A stretch of 64,000 nucleotides of DNA from Streptomyces taklimakanensis (GTDB lineage Bacteria > Actinomycetota > Actinomycetes > Streptomycetales > Streptomycetaceae), in contig NZ_WIXO01000001.1 in the NCBI RefSeq assembly GCF_009709575.1, positions 5,396,001-5,460,000 on the forward strand. Reading direction: 5' to 3'. Made by a program: the position numbers and the translations under genes. Under the pieces are notes generated by a model. The model ran no database searches and was not told the origin of the DNA. It saw only the letters and a program-made list of their open reading frames with translations. The number at the start of each line of letters is the position of its first letter. Position 1 is the stretch's first letter. Shown here piece after piece: positions 46,663 through 55,454 of the stretch.

Positions 46663-47007
46663 TCAGGAGTCCTTGAGCGGGTCGTGGCCCCAGTTCATCA
46701 GGGAGTGGCGCCAGGCGGTGTCGGTGACGTCGCCGGAGGGGCGCTGGGCCAGGTGCCGCTTGATGTAGCCGGTCACCTTGCGCATGTGGGCCACGTCGTC
46801 GTCGCCGAGGTCCGACCCGGAGGTCCGCAGCAGTTCGACGATGCGGCGGCCGGAGGCGTGGCCGGTGCTCTCGCCGCCGTCCTTGTGCTGCCCGGCGGCC
46901 TTCGACTCCTCGCTCTCCAACCAGTCCTGGAGCTGCTTGGGGGTGAGGTTGACCAGCTTCCCGAACTCGGCGATGGTCTCCTCGCGGTCGCCCGGGTGCT
47001 CAGTCAT
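46663..47007 (-). CDS. DUF3140 family protein
   Basis: 114 aa, acidic. It shows the family pattern TIAEFGKLVNLTPKQLQDWL, ESEESKAAGQ, SGRRIVELLR and HMRKVTGYIKRHLAQRP, ending SLMNWGHDPLK. Its start overlaps the stop of the DUF2945 gene by eight bases, so the two are coupled. Function unknown; this pair recurs in soil bacteria. Confidence 0.88.
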   Translation of the reverse strand: MTEHPGDREETIAEFGKLVNLTPKQLQDWLESEESKAAGQHKDGGESTGHASGRRIVELLRTSGSDLGDDDVAHMRKVTGYIKRHLAQRPSGDVTDTAWRHSLMNWGHDPLKDS

Positions 47008-47233
47008 CCTCGGCGTCCTTCTGGTGGAGGGCTTCGGGTCGGTGGACCGCTTCGCCGCCGGACTTCTCGCTGCGCACCCGGTACTGCGGGTCGTCGGGGG
47101 AGGCGTTCACCGTGCGGCCGGCGGCCTCGGTGCGGGAGGTGATCTCCTCCTCCACCCGGCCGACGGCCTCGCCGCCGTGACTCTTCCAGGAGACTTCGTC
47201 GCCCTTGCGCACCTTGTTCTCGTCCTGTGTCAT
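47000..47233 (-). CDS. DUF2945 (TUDOR-like) small protein
   Basis: 77 aa. VRKGDEVSWKSHGGEAVGRV and then ASPDDPQYRVRSEKSGGEAVH match the DUF2945 'hypervirulence-associated' SH3/Tudor-like fold. The ATG has AAGGAGAG upstream. It precedes and overlaps the DUF3140 gene. Role unknown. Confidence 0.88.
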   Translation of the reverse strand: MTQDENKVRKGDEVSWKSHGGEAVGRVEEEITSRTEAAGRTVNASPDDPQYRVRSEKSGGEAVHRPEALHQKDAEDD

Positions 47234-47603
47234 TTTCTCTCCTTAAGGGCGAAAAGAGAGGATCGTGTATCTCTGTCAGTGTAAGCCCGTCAAGGCTCCC
47301 CGCCCTTTGTCCGCCGTGGCGCTCCGTGGCCCTCGCCGAGCGGGAACCGAGCAGGAACCGAGCAAGAACCGAGGAAGAAGCGTCGATCCGGGAGCGGCAG
47401 GGCTGCGGTGTCCGCTTCCGGAAGGCCGTGGTCCCGTCCTCGCTCCGTGCGGTGGCCGGCAGGGCCCACACCCGCCCTCCGTATCGTGCGGTGGACGCAC
47501 GCTTCCGTGCCCCGAGCGATCGCGGCCGGTGGGCGGTGCCCGGTCCGGTGAGGGCGGGCTCCTGCTGCCGGGGTCGGCGGTCCGTGCTCTCCGGAGGTGT
47601 CCG
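47234..47603. other. Intergenic region with three 11-bp direct repeats
   Basis: No gene is supported in this 370-base stretch. Three head-to-tail 11-base units of consensus RRGAACCGAGC occur at 47342-47374. The promoter of the DUF2945-DUF3140 pair must lie at its left end. Confidence 0.45.
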
Positions 47604-49163
47604 TCACCCGCCGGCGGCGAACGCGCGGCCGAAGTGGTCGGCGGCCTGCCGTTGGGCCTGTTCGGCCTTGTCCAGGACGGCCGAGGCGCCGAAGAACTCG
47701 TGCATGACCCCGTCGTAGCGGGTGAGGGTGGTGGGCACCCCGGCGTCCTGCAGGCGGCGTGCGAACTCCTCGCCCTGGCTGCGCAGGACGTCGCGCTCGG
47801 CGGTGATCACCAGGGTCGGGGGCATGGCCGCCAACCGGTCGGCCGGCAGCCCGAGGAGATCGACCCTGGGATCCTTGGCCGCGCCGGGCCTGCCCTCGAA
47901 GGCGTGCGTCGCCATCCAGCTCAGCAGTGCGCGGTTGAGGGGGCGGCCGTCCGCGGCGTCCTCCATCGACTCCCCGTACTGCTCGGCGGTCGTCAGCGGG
48001 TAGACGCAGACCTGCGCCCTGGGGACCGGCTCTCCGGCGGCGGCGAGTTGCAGGCTCGTCGCCGCCGCCATGTTCCCGCCGACGGACTCCCCGCCGATGC
48101 CGACGCGGGTCGGGTCGCCGCCGATGCGTGCGGCGCCTGTGACGGTCCAGCGGTAGGCGGCCAGCACGTCGTCGTGGGAGGCGGGGAAGACCGCCTCCGG
48201 GGCGCGCCGGTAGTTCGGCGACACCACGATGGCCCCCGCCTTGTTCGCCAGCCCCCGGCAGGAGGCGTCGTAGGTGTCGGTGTCGAACAGCACCCAGCCG
48301 CCGCCGTGGATCCACATGATCACGGGCAGCGGACCGGAAGCCGGGGCGGCGGGGGTGTAGACGCGCAGGGTCTGCTCGCCGCCGGCCGCGTCGGGGATCC
48401 GCAGGTCCTCCACCGACCCGACCGGCTCGGGGCCGTCGATGCCCCGCTCCTCCATCACCTTCTTCACGGCGGCGTCGGGGCCCGGCTGCCTGCGCGCCTG
48501 GTCCGGTGTGAGGGTCTCGAAGGGGAGGGGCTCCAGGGCCGAGTGGGCGTCGACGACGGCCTGCGCCTGGGGGTCGAGCAGCCCGGACGCGTCGGTGGCC
48601 AGCCGCTTCTTCTTGCCCGTCGCGGCGGCCCTGCCCTCGTCGATGGGCTTGGCGAGCCTGCCGGCGGCCTTCTCGGCGGTGCCGCCGCCGTCGGGCGCGT
48701 GCGGGTGGGGGGCGGGCGGCGCCTGCCGCTTGGCGGCGATGAACCGCCTGCCGAGCTCGGCCATCTTCTCCGGGCCCACCTTGGCGCGGAAGGCCGGGAG
48801 TTCCTGGCCCTCCTCGTCGGCGACGTGGTGGCGCACCAGGGCGACGAGATCGGTCAGCGCCCGCTCGAACTCGGCCTCGCCCGGTTCCGAGCCCTCGAGG
48901 GCGACCAGTAGTTCCTTGATGCCGTGGTGCTCGCCGCGGGCGTCGTGGTTGGCTTCCTCCATGCCCAGTTCGGGCCACAGGGGGTAGAGGACGACCTCCT
49001 CGGCGAAGGCGTGCAGCGAGAGTTCGAAGCAGATCTGGTCGACGAGGGTCCGGCGGTCGCCCCGGCCGGCCTCCAGGTGCTGGAACTGCCTCTCCACGAT
49101 CGCGTGGTCGTCGGCGATCAGATGGTCGATGTCGCCGGGCTGGGTGGGGTAGGACAGGGCCAC
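47604..49163 (-). CDS. Hemerythrin-like domain fused to an alpha/beta-hydrolase (esterase/lipase)
   Basis: 519 aa, GTG with GGAG nine bases upstream. Residues about 8-150 are an HHE hemerythrin-like bundle (LIADDHAIVERQFQHLE, LSLHAFAEEVVLYPLW, HHGIKELLVAL and VRHHVADEEGQELPAF), with His and Glu spaced to bind a di-iron site. After a Pro/Ala/Lys linker (about 165-215) comes a hormone-sensitive-lipase-type hydrolase. This has the oxyanion HGGGW, nucleophile GESVGG, acid RDVLRSQGEEF and His in DGVMHEFFG. It is cytoplasmic. The combination of an O2/NO-binding bundle with an esterase in one chain is unusual; the substrate is unknown. Confidence 0.85.
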   Translation of the reverse strand: MALSYPTQPGDIDHLIADDHAIVERQFQHLEAGRGDRRTLVDQICFELSLHAFAEEVVLYPLWPELGMEEANHDARGEHHGIKELLVALEGSEPGEAEFERALTDLVALVRHHVADEEGQELPAFRAKVGPEKMAELGRRFIAAKRQAPPAPHPHAPDGGGTAEKAAGRLAKPIDEGRAAATGKKKRLATDASGLLDPQAQAVVDAHSALEPLPFETLTPDQARRQPGPDAAVKKVMEERGIDGPEPVGSVEDLRIPDAAGGEQTLRVYTPAAPASGPLPVIMWIHGGGWVLFDTDTYDASCRGLANKAGAIVVSPNYRRAPEAVFPASHDDVLAAYRWTVTGAARIGGDPTRVGIGGESVGGNMAAATSLQLAAAGEPVPRAQVCVYPLTTAEQYGESMEDAADGRPLNRALLSWMATHAFEGRPGAAKDPRVDLLGLPADRLAAMPPTLVITAERDVLRSQGEEFARRLQDAGVPTTLTRYDGVMHEFFGASAVLDKAEQAQRQAADHFGRAFAAGG

Positions 49164-49482
49164 GTCGTTGTCTCCTCGGCAGAGGTGGGCGTTCGGACGC
49201 CGGACAGCCTCGGAGGGGTACCCCCTCGGCCGAGGAGTGCACGTTCCGCCGCTCCTCCTCCTCCGTTTGCCGAAGGAGCGCACCCGAACGTTCGACGCCG
49301 TGCGTCGGGTGTGTGCCCGGGAGCGCAGGGCCCGGGGCGAGGCGTGCGCGGACCGCACCGGCGGTCCGGGGGCGTTCGCGGCACGACCGGACGGCGCCCC
49401 CGTCCGGCACCGGACGTCAGCCCCGGCCGGTTGCCGACCGCGCGGCCGTTCCCGGAGGCGCCGCGCGGCCTCCCTGCGGTGG

Positions 49483-50340
49483 CGCTGCCCGATGACGTCC
49501 GCCACGGGAGCGGAGAGCATCAGGGCCCGGGTGTAGGCGTGTCGCGGTTCGGTGGTGACGGTGCGGGCGTCGTCCGCCTCGACGAGGCTCCCGTGGCGGA
49601 TCACCGCCACCCGGTGGCTCACGAAGCGAACGACCGACAGGTCGTGCGTGACGAAGAGGTAGGCCACACCGGTCTCCTCCTGGATCTCCAGGAGGAGGTC
49701 CAGGACGGTCCGTCGAGTGGTGAGGTCGAGGGCGGACACCGGTTCGTCGCAGATGACGAGCCGGGGCGCAGGACATCGCGCCGGCGATGAGGACGCGCTG
49801 GGCCATGCCTGCCGAGATCTCGTGGGGGTACAGGCGCACCACGCGCTCGGGGCGCGGGATCTCCACCATGCGCAGCAGGTCGACGGTGCGGCGGGCCGCT
49901 TCCGCGCGGGACACTCCCAGGACGTGGCGCACGGGCTCGGCGAGTTGGCTGCCGATGGTAAAGGAGGGGTCGAGGTTGCTCATGGGTTCCTGCGGAACGT
50001 AGGCCACGGTGCCGCCCCGGAGCGCGCGGTGGGCACGTTCGGGAAGGGCGACGGTCTCCTGCCCCCGATGGTGATGCTGCCGCCGCTGACCCGTCCGCCG
50101 TCGGGCAGGATGCCGAGCACGGAGAAGGCGGTCTGCGTCTTCCCGGAGCCGGATTCGCCGACCAGGCCCACGATCTCACCGGCGCGCACATCGAGGTCGA
50201 CGCCGCGCACCGAGGGCAGCCCGGAGCGATCGGTGGGAGCGGCGGAGCCAGGGGAGGCACCGGAAGCGGTGGAGACGGTGGAGGCGGTCTCCGGTGCCGT
50301 GTCGGTGCGGTGGCGCCGGGTCCGGCGGGGGCCGGCCGTT
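49483..50340 (-). pseudogene. Broken oligopeptide ABC transporter ATPase (DppD/OppD-like)
   Basis: Three pieces lie in three different frames. The first has Walker A GLVGESGSGKTQTAFSV. The second reads VAYVPQEPMSNLDPSFTIG, continuing to EISAGMAQRVLIAGAM. The third holds Walker B (CDEPVSALDLTT) and the tail THDLSVVRFVSHRVAVIRHG. Frameshifts near 50050 and 49770 separate them. Order and content match an OppD-type ATPase, so the gene was recently intact. The tail runs open into the hydrolase frame without a stop. Confidence 0.75.
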
Positions 50341-50359
50341 TTCGCGGCGCGCTCCTCCA

Positions 50360-50815
50360 GGCTGTCGCGCAGGGCTCCGGCGGGCAGGACGAGAGCGCCG
50401 TTGGTCAGTCCGAGGGCGAGGCCCGGCCACAACATCACAACGGCGCGCGCTGGATGTTCTGGAACGCCTCGTTGAGCATCGCGCCCCAGGTCGGAGCCGA
50501 GCCGCTGCCGATGCCGAGGAACTCCAGGCCGGCTTGGAGACCGATGGCGACACCGGCGACGAGGGCCACCTGGATGATGACGGGACCGCGCACCACGATC
50601 AGGACGTGCCGGGCGGCGATGCGGGTGTCCGACAGCCCCGACACCTTCGCCGCGTCGATGTAGAGCTCCGCGCGGACGCCCGTGACGATGCCGCGGACCA
50701 GACGGAAGAGGCTCGGTGCCGCGAGCACGTCGAGCACGACCATGGCGGGCAGGGCCATGACGAGGTTGACGGCCCAGTTGGCGGCGGAGTCGAACCAGCC
50801 GCCGCGGTAGCCCAC
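50360..50815 (-). pseudogene. Partial oligopeptide ABC transporter permease (DppC-like)
   Basis: NLVMALPAMVVLDVLAAP, VRAELYIDAAKVSGLSD and RGPVIIQVALVAGVAIGLQA are the second half of a DppC-type permease. A stop after NIQRAPL and a frame change lead to the family's end VMLWPGLALGLTNGAL, which continues in frame towards the ATPase. The first two helices are missing. Confidence 0.7.
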
Positions 50816-50819
50816 GTAT

Positions 50820-51012
50820 CGCCGTCTCGTTGTCGAAGAAGTTGATCGTGAGGGTGTCGTACGGAAGCCGCTCGCCCCAGTAGTCCTCGTTGCGCTCGTA
50901 GACCCACTTGGTGCCGATCGTCGTCCTCGCCGTGTCGAGGTGGTAGGGACCGGTGTCGTCGGGGGTGGTCCTGAGGCTGTCGGCCTGCCCGAATTTCGCC
51001 GGGTTCGCCATC
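50820..51012 (-). pseudogene. Internal fragment of an oligopeptide substrate-binding protein
   Basis: KFGQADSLRTTPDDTGPY, then WVYERNEDYWGERLPYDTL and INFFDNETAI form the typical middle of an SBP_bac_5 protein. It ends abruptly where the permease fragment begins, so the rest of the binding protein, the first permease and the start of the second have been deleted. Confidence 0.65.
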
Positions 51013-51019
51013 AGGTCGG

Positions 51020-51300
51020 CCGCGCGGCGTCCGGCACACCGCGAGTGGGACCCGGCCTCCCACGGCGCCCCCGAGGAGCGGATCGCCGGAATCGAGGCGA
51101 CGCTCTTCGGCGAGTCGGTCGGAGGGATCGACGACCTGACCACCCTGCTGCCGCCACGCCTCGCGTCCGTCGCGGAGACCGCGTGGAACGGCCGGGCACC
51201 GCGGTGGGAGGACCACCGGGCCCGCCTCGCCCGCCATGGGCGGCTCTGGAGGGAGCGGGGGCTCGCCTACCTGGCCTCCACGGAGATCCCCTGGACGTGA
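51020..51300 (+). pseudogene. C-terminal fragment of a GH20 beta-N-acetylhexosaminidase
   Basis: IAGIEATLFGESVGGIDDL followed by LLPPRLASVAETAWNG and WEDHRARLARHGRLWRERG is the end of a family-20 hexosaminidase, with the usual stop shortly after IPWT. No catalytic Asp-Glu region is present upstream; the frame is joined directly to the antisense transporter fragment, marking a deletion junction near 51015. Confidence 0.6.
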
Positions 51301-51603
51301 CCGAGGCCCGTCCCCGCCCCTGCCCCCGCGCCGCGGCCGTTCCCGCCGGTGAGACGTCACCGCAGCCGGCGCGTGTCCCGTCCCACCACGCATCGGGTGG
51401 ACGACCGACACGCCCGTCCTGTGCCACCGGGGCCACTGGGCCCGCGCCACCCGAGCCGTGGGCTCCGGCGCCACCGCACCGGATCGGGGACGAACGGACA
51501 CCGATCACCTCGGGAGCGCGGGACCACGCGCCGGACCGCCCCGTCCCGAGAACCTCGGGATTTCCGGCAGAGTCGCTCAGCGGGGGGTGCCTCTATGTCT
51601 TCG
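51301..51603. other. No gene recognised
   Basis: Sequence between the hexosaminidase tail and the IS110 remnant. I see no recognisable protein, RNA or repeat; it may include the original flank or end of the IS110 element. Confidence 0.3.
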
Positions 51604-52122
51604 TCAAGTGAGGCGCGGGGTTCTGGACTGGTGGAAGGCGCCGTCACGGAGCATCGCGAAGAGCACGCTGATGCGGTGACGGGCGAGACGCGGAAGGGCC
51701 TGGGTGTGGGTCTTGCCGCAGGCTCGGCAGCGGTCGTAGTGGGCGCGGGAGGTGGGGTCGTGCAGGGCGGCGAAGGCGGACAGGAACACGGCCCGTTTGG
51801 GCTGCCGGTTGCCGCCTCGGGGCGCGTACTCGCCGTGGAGGGAGGTCCCGGATGACTTCGTGGCCGGGGCGAGACCGGCGTAGGAAGCGAGGTGGGCGGC
51901 GGTGGGGAAGCTGGTGCCGTCGCCGACGGTGACCAGCAAGGTGGCGGCGGTTCTGACCGCGCCCCCGGCATCGAGGTCAGGACCTTGGAAAGAGGGTGCT
52001 CCTCCGGCAGGGTGTTGATCCGGGCCTCCAGGGCCCGGCGCTGGGTGTGGACGGTGGCCGGTGTGGGCGGCCTTGCCGACGTCCAGGCCGAGGAAGACGC
52101 CCACGTCGCCGGTGTCGAACAT
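51604..52122 (-). mobile_element. IS110-family transposase with internal deletion and frameshift
   Basis: The start FDTGDVGVFLGLDVGKAAH (with the first catalytic Asp of the DEDD domain) is followed almost at once, and in another frame, by QRRALEARINTLPEEHPLS. The C-terminal domain (GDGTSFPTAAHLASYAGLAP, then PRGGNRQPKRAVFLSAFAAL and ARHRISVLFAMLRDG) lies back in the first frame. About 200 residues of the roughly 400 normally present are missing, so it is dead. Confidence 0.75.
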
Positions 52123-52448
52123 CGTGCTCCCAGCCGCTTCGGCGCGGTGCCGGCCCGGGTGTCGGCGCCGTATACGCGCATCCACGTTATGCAGACCTGC
52201 CGCCCGGATACGGCCGGGCGGCACACCCGGCCGAGCGGTGGTCGGACCTCTCATCAGTGTCTCCCACGGCACCCCTCGGGCCCGGTGACACCCCCCAGGT
52301 CATCCGTTCGACAGGGGGGAACAGTCATGCCGGGCCCGGAGGCCGGCGGCCCTCTTGCCGGACCGCGAAGAACATAACGGGGCGGCACCGAGGGACGGTG
52401 TCCGGGCACTGCGGCACACCCACGCCTCGACCACGCCGGAGGCGGCGG
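52123..52448. other. No gene recognised
   Basis: Between the IS110 start and the HxlR-like fragment; no feature could be supported. Confidence 0.3.
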
Positions 52449-52760
52449 AACAGCAGAGCCGCCCGCCACGTCACCTACGGCCTCACCGCCCGAGGCCGAC
52501 AACTCCTGCCGGTGCTCCCGATGCCGGCCTCCTGGGCCGAGCAGAACCCGCAGAAGCCGGAACAACCGCTCTCTGCGATCGAGCAGGTCGAGGACAGCCT
52601 CGCCCTTCTCACCCGCCGCCAGGCCCCCGCGATCCTGTGGGCCCTCAAGGCGCGGCAGAAGGTGACGGCCCACGCCCTGGCCCGCATCGTCCTCCCCGAC
52701 GGCTACTGGACCAACATCCAGCGGTTCATGTGGGCTTCCTTCCGAGCGGTTTGGGTGAGA
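52449..52760 (+). pseudogene. HxlR-like winged-helix regulator fragments
   Basis: The plus-strand frame reads HVTYGLTARGRQLLPVLPMP followed by SWAEQ, which resembles the end of an HxlR domain. It continues VEDSLALLTRRQAPAILWAL, resembling the start of another. No proper start codon or complete domain is present, and the frame then runs into unrelated sequence. Assignment is tentative. Confidence 0.4.
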
Positions 52761-52826
52761 CCCACAGACCAGTCGGGTGGGCGGACCGAGGAAGGGGTTT
52801 ACGGGAGGAGGAGCTGCGGCAGGGAT

Positions 52827-52856
52827 CGCGCGGCTGTCTCAGCCGCGCGGTCTTTT
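52827..52856 (+). terminator. Factor-independent terminator
   Basis: CGCGCGGCTG, loop TCT, CAGCCGCGCG, then GTCTTTTCC: a perfect ten-base GC stem followed by a T-run (stem 52827-52849, T-run to 52856). This is one of the few classical terminators in the window. No intact gene ends just before it, so it probably belonged to a gene now lost. Confidence 0.75.
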
Positions 52857-52920
52857 CCGCGAGCCCATCCACCCCTCAGACCGGTGACCTACCGTCCCGG
52901 TACGTCGAGCAAGGGATCCG

Positions 52921-53601
52921 ATGAAGTCCTCGATCGCCCGCCGGAGCGCTGTGACCGCTCTGGCCGCCCTGACCTTCGCGACCGTTCCCGCGGCTGCCGC
53001 CTGGAGCGCCCCGGCCGGCGCCCCGGCCGCGCAGCAGCAGAAAACCGCCCACATCCAGCCGCTGCCCACATCTCCAGTGGCGTACCGGTTCGGAGAGACC
53101 CTGGCCAGGCTGAACGGGAGGGAACTGGAGGTCACCTTCTTCGCGGCGATCATCCCCCACCACCGGGCGGCGATCGAGATGGCGCAGCTCGAGCGCGAGC
53201 GCGGCACCGACGCGCGCATCCGCACCCACGCGGACAACATCATCGCCAACCAGCGCCACCAGATCGACCAGTTCACCCGCTGGCTGAAGCAGTGGTACGG
53301 CCTCACCCCCGAGCAGGCCCGGCAGAAGGCGCCCCAGGAGGCGCGCCAGGAGATCGCGGCCATGGTGCAGGAGGTGCGGCGCATGGTCGCCGAGCTGCGT
53401 CAGGTTCCCGCAGGGAAGCGGTTCGACGTCGAGTTCGTGCGGCGGATGATCCCCCACCACACCTCCGGCATCATCGAGTTCCTCGAGCCGCAGTCCCGGG
53501 CCGACCACCCCCAGCTGAAGGTGGCGGCGGCTTCGGGCATCAACACCCAGGAGATGCAGATCGTGGACTTCCGCACCTGGCTTTCCGAACAGGGGCGGTA
53601 G
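52921..53601 (+). CDS. Secreted DUF305 protein (copper-associated four-helix protein)
   Basis: 226 aa, AAGGGATC before the ATG. A signal peptide (MKSSIARRSAVTALAALTFA, then TVPAAAAWSAPAGA) precedes a tandem DUF305 unit. The two histidine motifs are IIPHHRAAIEMAQLE and MIPHHTSGIIEFLE. DUF305 proteins are ferritin-like bundles often found with copper resistance genes. A BNR-type lipoprotein follows on the other strand, and a CsoR-type repressor lies about 10 kb to the right. Confidence 0.9.
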   Translation: MKSSIARRSAVTALAALTFATVPAAAAWSAPAGAPAAQQQKTAHIQPLPTSPVAYRFGETLARLNGRELEVTFFAAIIPHHRAAIEMAQLERERGTDARIRTHADNIIANQRHQIDQFTRWLKQWYGLTPEQARQKAPQEARQEIAAMVQEVRRMVAELRQVPAGKRFDVEFVRRMIPHHTSGIIEFLEPQSRADHPQLKVAAASGINTQEMQIVDFRTWLSEQGR

Positions 53602-54061
53602 CCCGCGCGGTGGGCGAGGTGACGGTGCCTCGCCCCCGATCGCTCCCGGCCGCGCGGACTCCCCCGGCCGCCGGGAGCTCCGGATGCTCACCTGCGCATG
53701 ACAGTGACTTGGGAAGGGCAGCCGCACGGGCCTGCTGGACGGACCTCCGACCGTCACCGCCGCTCCCACGCCGGCGGCCACCGGGCCCCTGGGGTCCGTC
53801 CTGGGCCAGGTACTGGACACCCTGCGGGACCAGTTCTTCAGCCGGGTCGAGCGGGAACGTCCCGCGCCCCCGACTGTCGGTGCCGCGGGAGGCGGGCGTC
53901 CCCGTGGTCGACGACGAGGAGTACGCGGCCCGCGTCCGCGAGCACATTGGGCGGCGGCGCACCTCCGGGGGTTCCCGCACAGCGACGGCTGGAACGGGGA
54001 CAAGGCCTGACGCTCCGCGCCGCTGCCCAGGGCCGGGGAGCGGCGGGGATCGTTCCGGTCC
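53602..54061. other. Non-coding stretch between convergent genes
   Basis: About 460 bases without a recognisable gene. One plus-strand frame (LGQVLDTLRDQFFSRVERER, near 53800) has protein-like composition, but no start, ribosome site or family. It could be a remnant. Confidence 0.35.
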
Positions 54062-54955
54062 CTAGTGGCCGCCCGCCGACGTCTCCAGGCGTTCGGTGAA
54101 GGTCCTGCCGCCGTCGGTGGACTCGTAGACGCCGCCTGCGGTGGCGGCCAGGACGCGGTCGGCGGTGACCGCGGTCAGGGCCTGGGGCTGTCCGCCGGGC
54201 ACGGTGCCGGTCTCGGTCCAGCTCTCGCCGCCGTCGGTGCTGCGGTGCAGTGCCCCGTCGGGACCGATCCCGTACAGCACGTCCTTCCCGTCCTCACCGG
54301 CCCAGGAGAGATGGGCCAGCACTGGTTCGGCACCGCCCGCGAAGGTCTCGCCGCCGTCGGTGCTGCGGGCGATGCCGCCCTGGGTGGTGGCCAGGACGGT
54401 GTCGGGGTTCTCGGGGCTGACGGCGATGTCCAGGGCGGCCAGTTCGGCGCGCTCGTCCCACTTCTTGCCGTCCCGACTGACGCGCAGCAGGCCGTGGGTG
54501 CTGTCGTAGCCGTAGATGGTGTCGTGGACCTGCTCCAGGGCGTGGAAGTCGACCTCGCCACCGAGGGAGAGGGTCTTCCAGGTCTTCCCGGCGTCGGTGC
54601 TCTTGATCAGACCGCGGTTGGCGGGCTCGTCGCTACCCTCGGGCGGATGGCCGCTGCCGAGGAAGGTGTCGGGCCCGACGACGGTGAAGCCCATGTAGTC
54701 GGCGGTGTCGCTCACGCGCCGGGAGGAACCCTTGTCGTCGACGGCGATGACGCCGTGGTGGGTGGCGACGTAGAGCTTTCCGTCGCCTGGGTTGACGCCG
54801 AGGCCGTGGATGTGGCTGACCCCTGGCTCCGAGGCGTGGGAGTGCCCGTCGGAGGACGGGCCTGCGGGTTCGTCCGAGCCGCCGGAGCAGCCGGTCAGAA
54901 CGGCCGCCAGCGTGATCGCCGTGGCTGCGACCAGGGAACGGAGACGGACGGGCAT
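54062..54955 (-). CDS. BNR-repeat lipoprotein (F510_1955 / exo-sialidase-like)
   Basis: 297 aa. The lipobox LTGC at the end of a 22-residue signal peptide makes it a lipoprotein. The mature part starts with SDEPAGPSSDGHSHA and then carries beta-propeller Asp-box-like repeats (KSTDAGKTWKTL, RSTDGGETF, HRSTDGGESWTET, ESTDGGRTF) and HIHGLGVNPGDGKLYVATHHGV. Such proteins resemble sialidases but usually lack the catalytic residues. They often sit near DUF305 or copper genes in actinobacteria (from memory). The ATG has GAGGATC upstream. Confidence 0.85.
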   Translation of the reverse strand: MPVRLRSLVAATAITLAAVLTGCSGGSDEPAGPSSDGHSHASEPGVSHIHGLGVNPGDGKLYVATHHGVIAVDDKGSSRRVSDTADYMGFTVVGPDTFLGSGHPPEGSDEPANRGLIKSTDAGKTWKTLSLGGEVDFHALEQVHDTIYGYDSTHGLLRVSRDGKKWDERAELAALDIAVSPENPDTVLATTQGGIARSTDGGETFAGGAEPVLAHLSWAGEDGKDVLYGIGPDGALHRSTDGGESWTETGTVPGGQPQALTAVTADRVLAATAGGVYESTDGGRTFTERLETSAGGH

Positions 54956-55103
54956 CGAAGATCCTCGCCTCGGTACGGACACCACGGGCGGGTCCCCCCC
55001 ATGGGAGCGGTGTGCGGAATGGACTGTTCCCCGCAGGGTACCGGCGGATGGACGCTCACCACTCGGACCGTGACGAACGACTCCGAACCGACGCGAGGAG
55101 ACC

Positions 55104-55454
55104 ATGAGGGAGTTCCTGGACCTGGGCGTCATGCTGGTGCTCGCGGTCGGCGCGGTCGCCGGGCTGCGCCTGCTGCACCGGCTGACGGCCGTCCGGGCGG
55201 CTCCGCTGCTCGCCGGGCCCTTCCTCTCCGGTGATATCCCCGACGAGCACGCGCTGTCGCGCTTCCACGCCCGCTGGTACGCGCTGACGCTGCTGTTCCT
55301 CGCCTTCGACGTCGAGATGCTGTTCATGTATCCCTGGGCGGTCGTCGTCGCCGGAATGGGCGCGGCGGCGGTGGTGGAGATGTTCGTCTTCCTCGGTCTG
55401 CTGATGTGCGGAGTGCTGTACGCCTGGCGTGAGGGGGCCCTGCGGTGGGCCTGA
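55104..55454 (+). CDS. nuoA: NADH-quinone oxidoreductase subunit A-like protein
   Basis: 116 aa, three helices. The conserved NuoA features RFHARWYALTLLFLAFDVEM with the central membrane acid, and LFMYPWAVVV, are present. The ATG has GAGGAG five bases upstream. It opens an eight-gene plus-strand operon whose members overlap or nearly abut. The gene is probably the second, partial nuo set known in Streptomyces. Confidence 0.88.
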   Translation: MREFLDLGVMLVLAVGAVAGLRLLHRLTAVRAAPLLAGPFLSGDIPDEHALSRFHARWYALTLLFLAFDVEMLFMYPWAVVVAGMGAAAVVEMFVFLGLLMCGVLYAWREGALRWA

